Source: CAZNLL01 sp964573885 (GTDB lineage: Bacteria > Desulfobacterota > DSM-4660 > Desulfatiglandales > Desulfatiglandaceae). Taken from it: DNA of 15,029 nt. Within the stretch, counting starts at the first letter, position 1. Each line of letters opens with the position of its first letter. A program made the position numbers and the translations under genes. The notes below the pieces were generated by a model. That model did not search any database. It was not told where the DNA came from and saw nothing but the letters and a program-made list of their open reading frames with translations. The stretch spans positions 1 through 15,029 of the forward strand of contig CAZNLL010000101.1 of assembly GCA_964573885.1 (NCBI GenBank). Reading direction: 5' to 3'. This document shows positions 7,075-13,199 of the stretch, one piece after another.

Positions 7075-7104
7075 TTGACACTCCAGCGCCCTTTCCCTTA
7101 TCCT
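7075..7104 (+). promoter_or_regulatory. Sigma70-type promoter for DUF362 gene
   Basis: TTGACA (7075-7080), an 18-bp spacer and TATCCT (7099-7104) form a reasonable promoter. Its start near 7111 would place the whole 9-bp repeat array in the untranslated leader of the DUF362 gene. Its -35 box is the mirror image of the leftward promoter's: GTGTCAAG (7045-7052) and CTTGACAC (7074-7081) form a perfect 8+8 bp inverted repeat. Confidence 0.55.
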
Positions 7105-7108
7105 AACC

Positions 7109-7187
7109 CTCGAATCCTTATAGCGTTTAGATCGTTTGGATCGTTATGATCGTTCAAACCACTCGAACCCTTGAATCCTAATAAACC
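7109..7187. repeat. Imperfect 9-bp tandem repeat array, copy A
   Basis: Units from 7125 read GTTTAGATC, GTTTGGATC, GTTATGATC, GTTCAAACC, ACTCGAACC and CTTGAATCC, in unbroken 9-bp phase to 7178. CTCGAATCC precedes them at 7109. The order GTTATGATC, GTTCAAA(T/C)C, ACT(C/G)GAA recurs in copies B and C in the same orientation. Confidence 0.85.
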
Positions 7188-7193
7188 AAGGGG

Positions 7194-7217
7194 TCCAGGA
7201 GTCCAGGATTCCAGGGC
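7194..7217. repeat. 8-bp tandem triplet TCCAGGAN
   Basis: TCCAGGAG, TCCAGGAT and TCCAGGGC lie head to tail. This is a distinct short-period repeat between the two 9-bp arrays of the same gap. Confidence 0.7.
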
Positions 7218-7262
7218 TCTAGTGAAAAAAACAAGACGCCCTTCCCGCCGGCATGGCGGGTC

Positions 7263-7289
7263 ACTCGAATCCTCGAACCCCTGACCCCT
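7263..7289. repeat. Short 9-bp array (CTCGAATCC-type), copy A2
   Basis: ACTCGAATC, CTCGAACCC and CTGACCCCT form three 9-bp units of the same family that closes copies A, B and C. It ends about 37 bp before the DUF362 start codon. Confidence 0.65.
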
Positions 7290-7325
7290 TAGGATCCTGA
7301 ATCTTTTATTTAATAGGAGCATATC

Positions 7326-8654
7326 ATGAAAAGACCTGTGGTTTCCGTACGCAACTATGAATCCTCCCCCCAGACCCTGGCCGGGGCCCTGGAAGATATC
7401 AACGGCTTTGAAGGCCTGGACCCGGCACACCGTGTCTTGATCAAACCCAACCTGGTTGGCTGGGACCCGGAATACCCCATCGCGCCCTACGCGGTGTATA
7501 CTTCCTCCCGGATGGTGGAGGACATGGTGATCCTTTTAAAAGATTACGGGGTCAGGGATATCGCCGTGGGAGAGGGCTCCGCCCCCAGGGGAGAGGAACG
7601 GGACGACCCCGAGTCCGGCGGAACCCGGCGGATTTTCCGGGCCCTGGGCTACGGTCACCTGGAAGAGAAATACGGGGTGAAACTCATCGATTTTATCAAG
7701 GAACCCTTTGAAGAAGTGGACTTCGGGCCCTTTTCTCTGAACATGGCCAAGTCCGCCTTGGAGGCCGACTTTCTCATCAACATGCCTGTGCTCAAGACCC
7801 ACAATCAGGCCATGGTCTCTCTGGGCCTCAAGAACCTCAAGGGGTGTATCGACATGAAGTCCCGCCGGTTCTGCCACAACGCCGTGATCCCCCTGCATCT
7901 CTTCTGCTCCCTCTTTGTGGAGGCCCTCCGCCCGTCCCTCACGGTCCTGGACGGCATTTACGGGCTCGAAAAGGGGCCCTATTACCTGGGCACGGCCTTT
8001 CGGATGAATGCCGTGGTGGCCTCCCGGGACCCTTTGGGCGTGGACATGGTGGGGGCCTATATGATGGGGTTTGATCCCCACACCGTGCTCCACCTGGCCC
8101 TTTATGCGGAGAGGAATAAGCGCTCCCTGGACCTGGAATCCCTCAATCTGAAAGGGGACCCGCCGGAGAAGTTCCGGCGACCCATGAAATATGACTTTGT
8201 GTGGCGGGAAGACGACTCCGGGCCCAGGAACTGGGACAGGCTGGGCCTCTCCGGGATACGGATGCCCAAGTATGATGACACCATCTGCACGGGCTGCTCA
8301 GGCATGTACAACCCCCTGCTCATGCTCCTCACCGCAGCCTACCATGGGGAGCCCTTTGAGGGGATCGAGGTGCTCACGGGAAAGCGGATGACCCCTTCCC
8401 CCGGGTTTGAGAAGACCGTCCTCTTCGGCAACTGCATGATCCGCAAGAACCGCAAAGATCCCAACATCAAGGAGGCCGTGTATATCAAGGGATGCCCGGT
8501 CACCCTGAAAGAGATCGTCAAGCAGCTCAAGAACATGGGCATTAAAGCCGACCTGGAATACTTCGCCAAGTTCAGGGAGACCCTGGCCCACCGCTACGAC
8601 GGGGACCCGGATTTCGAGCCGGAGCACTACTTCATGCCCGGGGCTACAGGGTAG
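7326..8654 (+). CDS. DUF362 domain-containing protein with C-terminal four-cysteine set
   Basis: This 442-residue protein has a DUF362 core at about 36-260: VLIKPNLVG (37-45), DIAVGEGSAP (78-87), FLINMPVLKTHNQ (149-161), LGLKNLKGC (166-174), LTVLDGIYGLEKGP (205-218) and ASRDPLGVD (232-240). Many DUF362 proteins carry a ferredoxin-type cluster domain; none is visible here. Instead the C-terminal region has CTGC (C321, C324), GNC (C370) and KGCP (C390), spacing that could hold an iron-sulfur cluster or zinc. No signal peptide is evident, so it is probably cytoplasmic. The ATG has AGGAG six bases upstream, and the promoter at 7075-7104 reads into it. The molecular function of DUF362 is not established; a redox role is inferred from the cysteines only. 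Confidence 0.9.
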   Translation: MKRPVVSVRNYESSPQTLAGALEDINGFEGLDPAHRVLIKPNLVGWDPEYPIAPYAVYTSSRMVEDMVILLKDYGVRDIAVGEGSAPRGEERDDPESGGTRRIFRALGYGHLEEKYGVKLIDFIKEPFEEVDFGPFSLNMAKSALEADFLINMPVLKTHNQAMVSLGLKNLKGCIDMKSRRFCHNAVIPLHLFCSLFVEALRPSLTVLDGIYGLEKGPYYLGTAFRMNAVVASRDPLGVDMVGAYMMGFDPHTVLHLALYAERNKRSLDLESLNLKGDPPEKFRRPMKYDFVWREDDSGPRNWDRLGLSGIRMPKYDDTICTGCSGMYNPLLMLLTAAYHGEPFEGIEVLTGKRMTPSPGFEKTVLFGNCMIRKNRKDPNIKEAVYIKGCPVTLKEIVKQLKNMGIKADLEYFAKFRETLAHRYDGDPDFEPEHYFMPGATG

Positions 8655-8927
8655 GGCGATGTGGGTTTTGGGATTTGAGATGTGAGACCCCGGCGGGAAA
8701 AGCGCGAAAGGCGAGAAACGTTTAAGGAGTTTAGATCGTTGAGAGCGTTTAGATGGTTTAGATGGTTTAGAGCGTTTAGATCGTTTAGATCGTTAATATC
8801 GTTATGATCGTTCAAATCACTCGAATCCTCGACCCCTCGAATCCTTGAACCCAGTATTTAGTAGGCCGGCTCACCGCACCCGCCGAATCACTGGCCTTCT
8901 AATTCAGCGGATCTCCCACATCCCCCA
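8655..8927. other. Intergenic region between convergent genes, mostly repeat
   Basis: This 273-bp gap between the stop codons of the DUF362 and Cache genes is dominated by repeat copy B. No clear rho-independent terminator was found on either strand. The rest (about 8853-8927) shows nothing recognisable. Confidence 0.6.
8692..8850. repeat. Imperfect 9-bp tandem repeat array, copy B (longest)
   Basis: GGCGGGAAA, AGCGCGAAA and GGCGAGAAA (8692-8718) are followed, after a 1-bp slip, by twelve contiguous 9-bp units (8720-8827). These are GTTTAAGGA, GTTTAGATC, GTTGAGAGC, two GTTTAGATG, GTTTAGAGC, two GTTTAGATC, then GTTAATATC, GTTATGATC, GTTCAAATC and ACTCGAATC. Degenerate CTCGAATCC-type units run on to about 8850. 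A minus-strand frame through it gives a low-complexity Asn-Asp-Leu repeat and is not considered a gene. Confidence 0.9.
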
Positions 8928-9473
8928 TCACTCTTCCTCCAGATATACCCCTGTGCCTATGAAGTAGGGCGTATTGGGGATGGGCTCCACATACCCCAGC
9001 TTGTCATGCTGCCCGCTCACCCCGGGCTTGACCCAGTAATAGCGGACAAAGCCCCCGCCCGCTTGGGCGGCCGCGGACAGTTCCCGGATCACAAATTTTC
9101 CTTTAGGGTCCTGGTAATGACTAAGGTCCTTGCCCACCAGGTCTTTTTGGGTGGCGTGGGCCACGTTGACGCAGGCGTAATTGTACACATAGAAATAGCC
9201 CGAGTCGTCCGGGTAGAAGCGGACCTTCTCGATAAAGGCCCGGATCACGGCCTTCTGCTCCTTTTCAGCGCTCACATCTTTTAATACATTCCCCAGGCCC
9301 AGGGCCGCGGTTTTGACGGCGGCCACCGCAATGCGCTTGTTACAGTCCAATCCATGCCCACCTGCAAGGGCCGGGCCGGGTACCACCAAAAAAAAGAGTC
9401 CCGTAAGGAGTAATAGTGCGGCCTTTTGACGGGCGGCACAGGCCTTATCGTTTCCAACCTTCCAAGCAGTCAC
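8928..9473 (-). CDS. Secreted single-Cache domain protein
   Basis: This 181-residue protein has a cleavable signal peptide: basic residues near 10-17, a hydrophobic core at 18-32, and a PALA-G signal-peptidase site around 37/38. Most of the mature part is one Cache domain: FYPDDSGYFYVYN (86-98), a ligand pocket strand around NVAHATQKDLVGKDLSHYQDPKG, GGGFVRYYWVKPG, then YVEPIPNTPYFIGTGVYLEE. Cache domains bind small extracellular molecules, usually within chemoreceptors or kinases. Here the domain stands alone in the periplasm, without a transmembrane or output domain, so it would need a partner. The start is GTG at 9473, preceded by AAGGAG at eight bases; no ATG competes. It is divergent from the cyclase/ATPase gene, which is a possible but unproven partner. 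Confidence 0.88.
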   Translation of the reverse strand: MTAWKVGNDKACAARQKAALLLLTGLFFLVVPGPALAGGHGLDCNKRIAVAAVKTAALGLGNVLKDVSAEKEQKAVIRAFIEKVRFYPDDSGYFYVYNYACVNVAHATQKDLVGKDLSHYQDPKGKFVIRELSAAAQAGGGFVRYYWVKPGVSGQHDKLGYVEPIPNTPYFIGTGVYLEEE

Positions 9474-9488
9474 GTTCGAATCTCCTTT

Positions 9489-9521
9489 CCTGAAGGTTTT
9501 TCAGGGGCCTTTCCGCCCCTG
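9489..9521 (-). promoter_or_regulatory. Two mutually exclusive hairpins in the Cache-gene leader
   Basis: CAGGGGC (9502-9508) pairs perfectly with GCCCCTG (9515-9521). CCTGAA (9489-9494) pairs perfectly with TTCAGG (9500-9505). The stems share 9502-9505, so only one can form at a time. The second ends next to the AAGGAG Shine-Dalgarno of the Cache gene. No known riboswitch was recognised. Confidence 0.35.
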
Positions 9522-9608
9522 GAGCCGCTCGGATTTTTAGCACCGCCAAGGTAGCAGGTCAAGGCTTCTCTTTTTTGGCCCTTAAGCCTCCCCCACCCTG
9601 GAACTTCC

Positions 9609-9636
9609 TTGACTTGAAAGGAGCTTTCCTTTTAAA
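9609..9636 (+). promoter_or_regulatory. Candidate sigma70-type promoter upstream of the cyclase gene
   Basis: TTGACT (9609-9614), 16 bp and TTTAAA (9631-9636) form a moderate match. Transcription from about 9644 would carry the tiny ORF, the inverted repeat and repeat copy C in a leader of about 240 bases. Confidence 0.4.
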
Positions 9637-9695
9637 CTGATTCTTCGAAAGTCGTTATCCTATCCTTTCATCAACCTCCGCCAAGGAGGCCGTCC

Positions 9696-9722
9696 ATGAG
9701 TGAAAACCTGAAAATGTGCTGA
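9696..9722 (+). other. Eight-codon ORF with strong Shine-Dalgarno, possible leader peptide
   Basis: AAGGAGG is followed after about seven bases by an ATG opening an eight-residue frame (MSENLKMC) that stops at 9722. The stop overlaps the left arm of the 9719-9745 inverted repeat. The Shine-Dalgarno is better than that of the downstream cyclase gene. It could be a leader peptide, a remnant of a lost gene, or chance. Confidence 0.35.
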
Positions 9723-9745
9723 CAGGAGCGTAACCCGGCTGTCAG
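9719..9745. promoter_or_regulatory. Perfect 7+7 bp inverted repeat (CTGACAG/CTGTCAG)
   Basis: CTGACAG (9719-9725) and CTGTCAG (9739-9745) are separated by 13 bp. It may be an operator or an RNA hairpin. The T tract is 26 bp beyond it, too far for a standard terminator. Confidence 0.4.
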
Positions 9746-9780
9746 AGATCACATAATATCTTGAACCCCGCTTTTTTTTC

Positions 9781-9860
9781 GTTAGGATCGTTTAGATCGT
9801 TAATATTGTTATGATCGTTCAAATCACTGGAACCCTTGATCCCTCGAATCCTTGAATCCT
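9781..9860. repeat. Imperfect 9-bp tandem repeat array, copy C
   Basis: Units in 9-bp phase from 9781 are GTTAGGATC, GTTTAGATC, GTTAATATT, GTTATGATC, GTTCAAATC, ACTGGAACC and CTTGATCCC. CTCGAATCC (9843-9851) and TTGAATCCT follow. The array ends about 21 bp before the cyclase start codon and has the same orientation and order as copies A and B. Confidence 0.85.
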
Positions 9861-9881
9861 CATAAATAGAGAGACACCACC

Positions 9882-12800
9882 ATGATCTGTCCAAAATGCC
9901 GCTTTGAAAACCCCGGGGACGCAAGGTTCTGCAACCATTGCGGGGCCCCTCTGGAAGGGGTGTGCCCCCAATGCGGGAGGGTGAACCCCGAGGGCAGCAA
10001 ATTCTGTAACCAATGCGGTTGTACCCTGGGAAAGGCCCCTGACAAGAACGCCATTGATCCCCATAAACCCAGCTCCTATACCCCCAAGTTCCTGGCCGAA
10101 AAGATCCTCACAGACCGGACCTCCATAGAAGGGGAGCGGAAGGTGGTCACCATCCTCGCGGCTGACGTGGCCCATTTCACGGCCATTTCCGAGCGCATGG
10201 ATCCTGAAGAGGTGCACGCCCTCATGGACGGGTGCTTCAGGGTCTTGATGGAGCAGGTTCATCGCTATGAAGGCACCATCAACCAGTTCCTGGGCGACGG
10301 GATCATGGCCATCTTCGGAGCCCCTGTCACCCACGAGGACCATGCCCGAAGGGCCTGTAACGCGGCCCTGGCCATCCAGAAGGCCCTGGCCGGATACGGG
10401 GAAGAGGTGGGCCGGGAAAAGGGGATCGATTTCAGGATGCGTATCGGCCTCAACACGGGCAAGGTGGTGGTGGGCACCATCGGCGATGACCTGCGCATGG
10501 ATTACACGGCCCTGGGTGATACCACCAATATCGCCTTTTTGTTGCAGCAAATGGCCGAGCCCGGGCAGGTCGTGGTGAGCGAGAGCGTATACCGCCACAT
10601 TAAGGGGCACATCGATTGTGTCTGGCTGGGGGAGGAGACCCTCAAGAACCGGAAAAAGCCGGTCAAGTACGCCGAGCTCCAGCATGAGCGGGCCGAGCGC
10701 TCCAGGGTGGATGTGGCGGCCGAGGAAAAGACCCTGGCCCGGTTTGTGAACCGGAAAACAGAGTTTTCCATGATGACGGCGCTCTTTGAAAGGGTCAAGA
10801 AACACGAGGGACAGGTCATTTGCGTGGCCGGGGAGGCGGGGCAGGGGAAATCCAGGCTCGTCTATGAATTCAAAAAAAGGATCGGCGATGAGGAGGCCCT
10901 CTTTCTGGACACCCAGTGCATCTCCTATGGAAAGAGCATTCCCTATTACCCGGTGGTGGAAATCCTGAGGAAGAGCTTCGGCATTTCAGAAGAGGACAGG
11001 GGCGAAAAGGCCCGGCGCACCCTGGAGGTCAACATCAAGAGGCTTGACAAGCGGCTGGTCCCCTCGGTCTCCATCCTTTCCAGGCTCCTGGCCATTGACC
11101 TTGAGCCCGAATCCCGGGGCACGGACGACGGCGGTCAGGCCAAGGAGATGACCTTTGAGGCCTTGAGGCTCCTCATCCTCTCCGGGAGCCAGGTCAAGCC
11201 CATGATTATTGTGGTGGAAAACCTCCAGTGGATCGACGCCACCTCCGAAGAGTTCATGGCCTATATCGTGGAAAGCATCGCCAGGTTGCCGGTTTTGCTC
11301 GTCTTGACCTTCCGGCTGGGCTACAAACACCCCTTTGGATCCCGGTCCAACCTGAGGCAGATCACCCTGGACCGGCTCTCGGACGAGGAATCCCAGCGGC
11401 TTATCCAGTCCCTGGTCCCCAAACACCACCTCCCGGGGGAGTTCATCCAGGTGGTCCTGGACAAGGCGGCCGGCAATCCCCTTTACCTGGAGGAGATCAT
11501 CAAATCCCTCTTGGAGGAGGGGATGATTATCAAGGACCGGGAAGGGTACACCCTGTCGGAGAGTGCCGGCGATATCACCATCCCCGAGACCATCCAGGAC
11601 ATTGTCCTGGCCCGGGTGGACCGGCTGGAAAACCGCTCCAAGGTGACCATCCAGGCGGCCTCGGTCATCGGGCGGGAGTTCACCCTGAAGCTCCTGGCGG
11701 AAAAGGAAGAGCTGGAGCGGCGCCTGGATCAGCATGTCCAGGAGCTCAAGCAGGTGGAACTGATCCAGGAAAAGAGCCTCTTTCCGGATATCGAGTACAT
11801 GTTCAAGCACGCCGTCACCAAGGACGTGATCTATGAGAGCCTCCTTTTAAACCACAGAAAATCCCTTCACAGAAGGATCGCCCAGGCCATTGAAAGGCTC
11901 TACCCGGAAAAAAAGCAGGACTATATCGAATTGCTGGCCTACCACTACCACCATTCCGACGCCCCTGAGAAATCCATTCCCTATTTGGTGGAGGCCGGGG
12001 AAAAGGCCAAGTCCGTGTATGCCAATAATGAGGGGATCCGGTATTTTGAGCAGGCCCTGGACCTGATGGATCAATACACCGGGGACTGGGAAGAGACCTC
12101 CAAAAGGGTCCACCAGGAACTGGGCGACCTCTTCGACCTGGTGGGGGACTACCCAAAGGCCGTGGACCACTTCTCCCGGGCCATAGGCTTTCTCACGTCT
12201 GACATGGAAAAGGCCGAAGTGTTGCGGAAAATCGGATTGGTCTATGAGAAAAAGGGCGATCTCAAAAAGGCCCTGGACTTTTATGAACAGGCAGGCGGTC
12301 TTATTGACGAGGAGGCCTTCCCCCTCCAGGCCGGCCGCATTCTCATGAACATCGGCTGGATCCACAACCGCCACGGGGATTATAACGGGGCCGTGGACTT
12401 CTGCTCCCGGGCCCTGGAGGCCTTCCGCCGGGAAAAGCGGGATTATGAAACCGCCCTGGCCCTCAATAACTTCGCCGTGATCCATGAATTCCACGGCCAG
12501 TGGGATGAGGCGGAAAAATACAACAAAAAGAGCATCGAGTTGATGAAGGAGATCGGGGACAAGCGGAAGCTGGGCTCTTTTTATATCTCCTTGGGGCTCT
12601 TGAGCTGGAAGCGGGGGGACCTCAAGAAGTCCAAGAACTATTTCAAGAAGAGCCGGGACCTCATGAAATCCGTGGGCAACACCCTGGGCCGGGCCAGTGC
12701 GGCCCTGAGCCTGGGCAAGGTGTATGTATCCGAAGGGCGGCTCAAAAAGGCCTTCTCCCGCATGGAGGAGAGCCTGGCCGTGTTCGAGAAACTGGGGGCC

Positions 12801-13199
12801 GTATCCAAGCTGTGTCAGAATTACACGGCCCTGGCCCAGGCCCACCTCTCGGCGGGGGATAGGGAAAAGGCCCGGGAATACTGCCAAAGGGCACTGGCCA
12901 TCGCTGAGGACGTCCCTTATCCTTTTGACCAGGCCGAGATCTACGCCCTTATGGGCCGCATAGAGGACCCGGCCCGGGGAAACGGCGACGCCTATTTCAC
13001 CAAGAGCCTGGAGATCTTCTCCTCCCTGGGCCGCAAGTTTGAAGAGGCCCGGGTCATGCAATGGCTGGGGGAATCCAAGATCAGCCAGGGGGAGGAGGAA
13101 CAAGGGGAGAAGTGGAAAAAAGAGGCGGCGGCCATCTTTAAGGAACTGGGCGTCAAGACGGTGGACGGGAGGCCCGTGGCCTCACCTCGATCACCGTGA
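9882..13199 (+). CDS. Double zinc ribbon / class III nucleotide cyclase / AAA ATPase / TPR protein
   Basis: This 1105-residue multidomain protein starts with two zinc ribbons (C3, C6, C17, C20; C28, C31, C42, C45). A class III adenylate/guanylate cyclase domain follows at about 85-268, with metal aspartates D95 (LAADVAHFT) and D139 (FLGDGIMAIFG). The ATPase module at about 290-600 has Walker A GEAGQGKS (317-324) and a Walker B-like IVVENLQWID (443-452), then helical and TPR-like repeats at about 680-1065. The layout resembles soluble adenylyl cyclase. In the cyclase motif GDTTNIAFLL (212-221) the usual transition-state arginine (N-x3-R) is L220, so activity may be altered or lost. The Shine-Dalgarno is weak (GAGAGA), but the zinc ribbon begins at residue 2, which fixes the start. 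It is probably a cytoplasmic signalling switch. Its 3' end overlaps the convergent phosphoesterase gene by 47 bp. Confidence 0.94.
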   Translation: MICPKCRFENPGDARFCNHCGAPLEGVCPQCGRVNPEGSKFCNQCGCTLGKAPDKNAIDPHKPSSYTPKFLAEKILTDRTSIEGERKVVTILAADVAHFTAISERMDPEEVHALMDGCFRVLMEQVHRYEGTINQFLGDGIMAIFGAPVTHEDHARRACNAALAIQKALAGYGEEVGREKGIDFRMRIGLNTGKVVVGTIGDDLRMDYTALGDTTNIAFLLQQMAEPGQVVVSESVYRHIKGHIDCVWLGEETLKNRKKPVKYAELQHERAERSRVDVAAEEKTLARFVNRKTEFSMMTALFERVKKHEGQVICVAGEAGQGKSRLVYEFKKRIGDEEALFLDTQCISYGKSIPYYPVVEILRKSFGISEEDRGEKARRTLEVNIKRLDKRLVPSVSILSRLLAIDLEPESRGTDDGGQAKEMTFEALRLLILSGSQVKPMIIVVENLQWIDATSEEFMAYIVESIARLPVLLVLTFRLGYKHPFGSRSNLRQITLDRLSDEESQRLIQSLVPKHHLPGEFIQVVLDKAAGNPLYLEEIIKSLLEEGMIIKDREGYTLSESAGDITIPETIQDIVLARVDRLENRSKVTIQAASVIGREFTLKLLAEKEELERRLDQHVQELKQVELIQEKSLFPDIEYMFKHAVTKDVIYESLLLNHRKSLHRRIAQAIERLYPEKKQDYIELLAYHYHHSDAPEKSIPYLVEAGEKAKSVYANNEGIRYFEQALDLMDQYTGDWEETSKRVHQELGDLFDLVGDYPKAVDHFSRAIGFLTSDMEKAEVLRKIGLVYEKKGDLKKALDFYEQAGGLIDEEAFPLQAGRILMNIGWIHNRHGDYNGAVDFCSRALEAFRREKRDYETALALNNFAVIHEFHGQWDEAEKYNKKSIELMKEIGDKRKLGSFYISLGLLSWKRGDLKKSKNYFKKSRDLMKSVGNTLGRASAALSLGKVYVSEGRLKKAFSRMEESLAVFEKLGAVSKLCQNYTALAQAHLSAGDREKAREYCQRALAIAEDVPYPFDQAEIYALMGRIEDPARGNGDAYFTKSLEIFSSLGRKFEEARVMQWLGESKISQGEEEQGEKWKKEAAAIFKELGVKTVDGRPVASPRSP

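Larger units (their letters stand above)
6937..7325. other. Intergenic region: divergent promoters plus repeat arrays
   Basis: This 389-bp gap lies between the leftward phosphotransferase gene and the rightward DUF362 gene. It holds two mirrored promoters (7023-7104), a 9-bp-period array (about 7109-7187), an 8-bp tandem triplet (7194-7217) and a second short 9-bp array (7263-7289). A Shine-Dalgarno sequence, AGGAG, follows at about 7315. No convincing gene was seen in it; minus-strand frames through it are asparagine-rich translations of the repeats. Confidence 0.7.
9474..9881. other. Intergenic region: hairpins, candidate promoter, leader ORF, repeat
   Basis: This 408-bp gap separates the divergent Cache and cyclase genes. 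It holds two overlapping hairpins (9489-9521), a possible plus-strand promoter (9609-9636), a tiny ORF with strong Shine-Dalgarno (9696-9722), an inverted repeat (9719-9745), an eight-T tract (9772-9779) and repeat copy C (9781-9860). No larger gene is supported. Confidence 0.6.

Noticed and set aside
8627..8815. Asparagine/aspartate/leucine-rich minus-strand ORF
   Set aside because: It is simply the translation of the 9-bp repeat array, in which a 9-bp unit gives a three-residue repeat. Similar frames at 7098-7430 and 9742-9924 arise from the other two arrays.
8810..8818. GTTCAAATC resembling a tRNA T-loop
   Set aside because: It matches the T-loop consensus by chance as one repeat unit. 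No acceptor, D or anticodon stems surround it, and the same unit occurs in the other arrays.
7109..9860. CRISPR array
   Set aside because: The repeats are 9 bp, contiguous and imperfect, with no unique spacers of regular length and no cas genes nearby.
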